From Inquilinus ginsengisoli_B (GTDB lineage: Bacteria > Pseudomonadota > Alphaproteobacteria > DSM-16000 > Inquilinaceae): a stretch of 64,000 bases of DNA. Made by a program: the position numbers and the translations under genes. Below the pieces are notes generated by a model. The model did not search any database, had not been told where the DNA came from, and worked only from the letters and a program-made list of their open reading frames with translations. The stretch covers positions 930,001 through 994,000 of the forward strand of contig NZ_JBNDJK010000001.1 of the NCBI RefSeq assembly GCF_050434925.1. The letters are read 5' to 3'. Below are positions 61,228 to 64,000 of this stretch, piece by piece; positions within the stretch are counted from its first letter, which is position 1; every line of letters starts with the position of its first letter.

Positions 61228-61808
61228 GCTGCCAAAGAAATGTTCAGCCGCTCGATCACCGGCGCCCCCGAATTGTCCAGCCGGAACAGGTGTGCGCAGC
61301 CCCACTGCAGCCCGTCCGGCGCGTCGCCGATCATGGTCCAATCGGCGGCGCAGGCATAGAGCGCCAGGATGACGCCGCGATGACAAACGGCAATGGTGTC
61401 GCGCCCCGCGGCGGCCAGCCGCAGCAGCAGCGGCGCCAGCCGGGCCTGCAGCTCACGGTAGGACTCGCCGCCCGGGGCCCGGAAGTCCAGGCCCAGCGCC
61501 TCGCGGCGGGCCAGCTCCGCCGGGTCGATCCGGGTCCTGTCGGACAGGCGCCGGCCTTCCCAGCCACCCCAGTCCAGCTCGGTCAGCGCCGGTTCGGCCA
61601 CCGGGTTCAGGTCCAGCAGCCGTGCCGTCTCCATGGCGCGGGACAGCGGGCTCGCCAGCGCCTGCCAGCCGGCGGTCCAGTCCGGCAGGCGCCATCGCGC
61701 GGCGGCGGCGCGCCCCGCCTCCGACAGCGGGATGTCGGCCCGGCCCTGGATGCGGCGCTCGGCGTTCCAATCGGTTGGGGCATGGCGCAGGACGAGGAGG
61801 CGGGTCAT
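61224..61808 (-). CDS. Histidine phosphatase family protein
   Basis: A 194-residue protein of the phosphoglycerate-mutase-like branch. The phospho-histidine is H9 in VLRHAPTDWNAERRIQGRAD (RHG is replaced by RHA), with R in SPLSRAMETARLL, E in LTELDWGGWEG and the second histidine in IAVCHRGVI. Probably a small-molecule or sugar-phosphate phosphatase. Enclosed by glycosyltransferase genes with ATGA overlaps on both sides, which suggests a role in the same glycan pathway. Confidence 0.88.
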   Translation of the reverse strand: MTRLLVLRHAPTDWNAERRIQGRADIPLSEAGRAAAARWRLPDWTAGWQALASPLSRAMETARLLDLNPVAEPALTELDWGGWEGRRLSDRTRIDPAELARREALGLDFRAPGGESYRELQARLAPLLLRLAAAGRDTIAVCHRGVILALYACAADWTMIGDAPDGLQWGCAHLFRLDNSGAPVIERLNISLAA

Positions 61809-62914
61809 GCCGGAGCCTGCCCGGCGGCGACCCGTGCCAGCGTCCGGTCGAGGATCGCGGCGGCGGCGGCGATGTCGTGCCGGGCCAGGATGTTGGCGCG
61901 GGCGGCCTCGCCCATAGCATGCCGCCGGACCGGGTCGTCCAGCAGGGTCGCGACGGCCTCGGCGAAGGCGCCGGCATCGTCCGGCGACACAAGCAACCCG
62001 GTCTTGCCCTGGCGCAGGATCTCGGCCACGCCGCCGCCTTCGCCTCCGGCGGCTCCTGCCACCGCGGGCAGGCCGGCGGCCTGGGCCTCGAGCAAGGCCA
62101 TGCCGAAGGCCTCGTTGATCGCCGGCCAGACGAACAGGTCGGCCTCCGCCAGCACCTGCGGCAGCGATTCGGGCGGCACCGCGCCTCGGAACACGGTACG
62201 GGCCGGGTCGAACAGCGGCTCGATCCGCGGCCGGGCCGGGCCGTCGCCGACCACGGTCAGGGTCCAGCGCCGGTCATCGAGGCGCCTTAGAGCGTCCGCC
62301 AACAGGACGTAGGACCGCTCCTTGTCGCCCTCCCGCATCATGCCGATGGCGAGAAGGCGCGGCGGGTCGGCCGGGCGGTGGATCACGGCGGCGAAGGGTG
62401 CGGCGTCAAGGAAGGGCGGCAGCCGCACGATTCGCGCGGCCGGCACCAGGGACGCCAGCCCGGCCGCATCCCGCTCGCTGAAGGTGATCAGCGCCACGGC
62501 TTGGCGGATCGCAGCGGCTGCGGCGTGGTGACCGGCGGCCCATGGTCCCTCGGCCCGGCGCGGCGCATGCGAGGCCTCGGCCGCGACATAAGGGATGCCC
62601 AGCGCCGCGGCCACCGGCGGCCCGAGCCAGTCCGGCGCCTTGTGGTACAGATGGTAGGTGAACCAGACATCCGGCCGGTCCGATGCCCCGCGCCAGCGCC
62701 GGACCAGCCGGTCGGCGACGCGGGCGCCCAGCGCCTCGATCCGGGCCGGCCGGGCCCGGTCCAGACCCGGATCCCAGCTGCGCAGCCGGCTGGCCAGGCG
62801 GACCTCGTGACCGCCGCGCCGCAGCGCCTCGATCAGCAGCCGCGCCATGCGCCGGTCGCCGGACGGCACTGGATGCCCGGGCGGCTTCATCGGCGCGTAG
62901 AAGGCGACCCTCAT
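61805..62914 (-). CDS. Family 4-like glycosyltransferase
   Basis: A 369-residue GT-B-fold enzyme. The N terminus MRVAFYAPMKPPGHPVPSGD is a typical acceptor-side start. The C-terminal half has LLAIGMMREGDKERSYVLLA, the LTVVGDGPARPRIEPLF loop, the E-x7-E motif region INEAFGMALLEAQAAGLPAV (about 276-295) and GKTGLLVSPDDAGAFAEAVA. It retains the donor-binding glutamates. Coupled by ATGA overlaps to the phosphatase and to the partial glycosyltransferase upstream. Confidence 0.9.
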   Translation of the reverse strand: MRVAFYAPMKPPGHPVPSGDRRMARLLIEALRRGGHEVRLASRLRSWDPGLDRARPARIEALGARVADRLVRRWRGASDRPDVWFTYHLYHKAPDWLGPPVAAALGIPYVAAEASHAPRRAEGPWAAGHHAAAAAIRQAVALITFSERDAAGLASLVPAARIVRLPPFLDAAPFAAVIHRPADPPRLLAIGMMREGDKERSYVLLADALRRLDDRRWTLTVVGDGPARPRIEPLFDPARTVFRGAVPPESLPQVLAEADLFVWPAINEAFGMALLEAQAAGLPAVAGAAGGEGGGVAEILRQGKTGLLVSPDDAGAFAEAVATLLDDPVRRHAMGEAARANILARHDIAAAAAILDRTLARVAAGQAPA

Positions 62915-64000
62915 CCGGGCGCCGGCAACCCGAAGCGGCGGGCCAGCTTGCCCAGGCCGATGGCGAAGCCGAAGTCGCGCCGCACCCGCGCAGCCCCGGC
63001 GGCGCCCAGCTTGGCGCGGCGGGCCGGGTCGGCGATCAGCCCCGACAGCGCGTCGGCGGCCGCGGGCACGTCGTCCGGCGGTACCAGGACCCCGGTCTCG
63101 CCGTGCAGGATCAGCTCCGGGATCGCCGAGACCGAGGTGGCGAGGCAGCACAGTCCGGTGGCCTGCGCCTCCATCAGCACGTTCGGCAGCCCGTCGCGGT
63201 CGCCGTCGGCGGCGATCCGCGCGGTCAGCACGAACAGGTCGGCATCGAGCAGCGCCGCAAGCACCGCATCCTGGGTCAGGGCGCCGCGCCATTCGATCCG
63301 GTCGGCAAGACCCAGCCGCGTCGCCTGGGCCCGCAGCTCCGACAACAGGGCGCCGCCGCCGATATGGGTCCAGTGCCAGGCCTGGCGGCCCGGCAGCGCC
63401 GCGAAGGCGTCGAGCAGCCGGTCGAAGCCCTTCTTCTCGACCGCGCGGCCGACCGAGATCAGCCGCACCGGATCGTTCGGGTCGCGCCCGTCCCGTCGCG
63501 GCCGGGCGATCGGGTCGGGGAAGCGGCCGAAATCGAGGCCGTGATGCACCAGCGACACCCGCGCCGGTTCCGGCGCCAGCTTCGCCAGATACTTGTGGTT
63601 CACGGCGGTGCAGGTGGCGGCCCAGCGGGCCTCGGCCAGCTTCTCGCGCAGCTCCCACTCCGGCGTGGTCCAGATGTCCTTGGCGTGGGCCGAGACGCTC
63701 CAGGGCAGGCCGCGGATCAGCGCGGCGTAGCGGCCGACCGAGGCCGGGGTGTGCAGGTAGTGGACGTAGATCCAGGACGTCTCCGGCGGCAGCTCCTGCG
63801 CCAGCACGCAGGCCTGGCCGAAGCGGCGCCAGCGGTTCGGCGTCGGGTCGCGCCGGTAGTCGCGGCGGAAGGCGGCATAGGCGGCGGCATAGCCGGGCTG
63901 GCGCCGGGCCCAGTCGCGCGCCGCCGCCACCCGCGGCTGCTCCTGGTACAGGTACTCCGGCAGGTACAGCACCGGCGCGGCGATGCGGCGGTTGAGGTCG
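62911..64000 (-). CDS. Family 4-like glycosyltransferase (partial, 5' end beyond window)
   Basis: At least 363 residues of a second GT4-type enzyme. The frame stays open to the right edge, with RRIAAPVLYLPEYLYQEQPR at the visible start, so the true N terminus lies outside. Conserved features are HTPASVGRYAALIRGLPWSV, SVGRAVEKKGFDRLLDAFAA, HIGGGALLSELRAQATRLGL, and the E-x7-E region DGLPNVLMEAQATGLCCLAT. It heads the four-gene ATGA-coupled chain with the next glycosyltransferase, the phosphatase and the COG4671-like enzyme. Confidence 0.9.
   Translation of the reverse strand, partial: DLNRRIAAPVLYLPEYLYQEQPRVAAARDWARRQPGYAAAYAAFRRDYRRDPTPNRWRRFGQACVLAQELPPETSWIYVHYLHTPASVGRYAALIRGLPWSVSAHAKDIWTTPEWELREKLAEARWAATCTAVNHKYLAKLAPEPARVSLVHHGLDFGRFPDPIARPRRDGRDPNDPVRLISVGRAVEKKGFDRLLDAFAALPGRQAWHWTHIGGGALLSELRAQATRLGLADRIEWRGALTQDAVLAALLDADLFVLTARIAADGDRDGLPNVLMEAQATGLCCLATSVSAIPELILHGETGVLVPPDDVPAAADALSGLIADPARRAKLGAAGAARVRRDFGFAIGLGKLARRFGLPAPG

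Overview
The window is a high-GC (about 70%) stretch of an alphaproteobacterial chromosome, most likely from the Rhodospirillales (an Azospirillum/Inquilinus-like organism; the genus is a guess). Gene order, gene families and DNA sites all indicate that it spans the chromosome replication origin and the centromere region. No dnaA, tRNA, rRNA, CRISPR array, transposase or prophage gene is visible.

Layout. 1-6132: a minus-strand histidine operon (hisB-hisH-GNAT-hisA-hisF-hisE, in transcription order), a small orphan antitoxin-like gene, and hslVU on the plus strand. 6156-10628: accessory genes (a metallo-beta-lactamase-fold hydrolase, a phytase-like secreted protein behind a Pho-box-like repeat, azoR with a divergent LysR gene). 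10606-17078: the conserved block smr, Tim44-like gene, fxsA, secB, dnaQ, coaE, aroE, maf and ppsR. 17079-17443: a gene-free 365-bp interval between ppsR and hemE, the usual alphaproteobacterial oriC position. It carries one perfect DnaA box, further DnaA-box-like sites, eight GANTC sites and four TGGGGA motifs. Genes on each side mostly point away from it. 17444-21990: hemE, hemH, hemJ and rho.

22133-33626 is an accessory insert relative to the usual rho-mnmE-mnmG order: an emrAB/tetR efflux unit with two palindromic operators, an unknown secreted protein next to an RTX repeat protein, a quinone oxidoreductase, a dienelactone hydrolase, ogt, a DUF255 protein and a DUF6489 protein. 33634-41289 is the segregation region: mnmE, two free-standing SecD-P1-head-like secreted proteins, vapBC, mnmG, rsmG, parA and parB, sprinkled with four parS sites (TGTTTCACGTGAAACA or one mismatch). 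41437-47435: holA, lptE, leuS, a DUF3576 lipoprotein and a porin.

47883-52580: yggS, an L,D-transpeptidase, a response regulator with a degenerate receiver, a metallo-beta-lactamase/methyltransferase pair, and a GNAT/DUF1778 toxin-antitoxin pair. 52641-64000: a long minus-strand run. Glycosyltransferases, a histidine phosphatase and a polysaccharide deacetylase are chained by ATGA overlaps and are followed by a membrane protein and a four-gene peptide-type ABC importer. The last glycosyltransferase runs off the right edge.

Many genes are translationally coupled by 4-nt ATGA/GTGA/TTGA overlaps. Intergenic gaps hold a family of about 78-90 bp palindromic repeats (three copies) and one copy of a different palindromic repeat. 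The least familiar elements are the SecD-head tandem among the parS sites, the secreted-protein/RTX pair, and the glycan-type operon at the right end.
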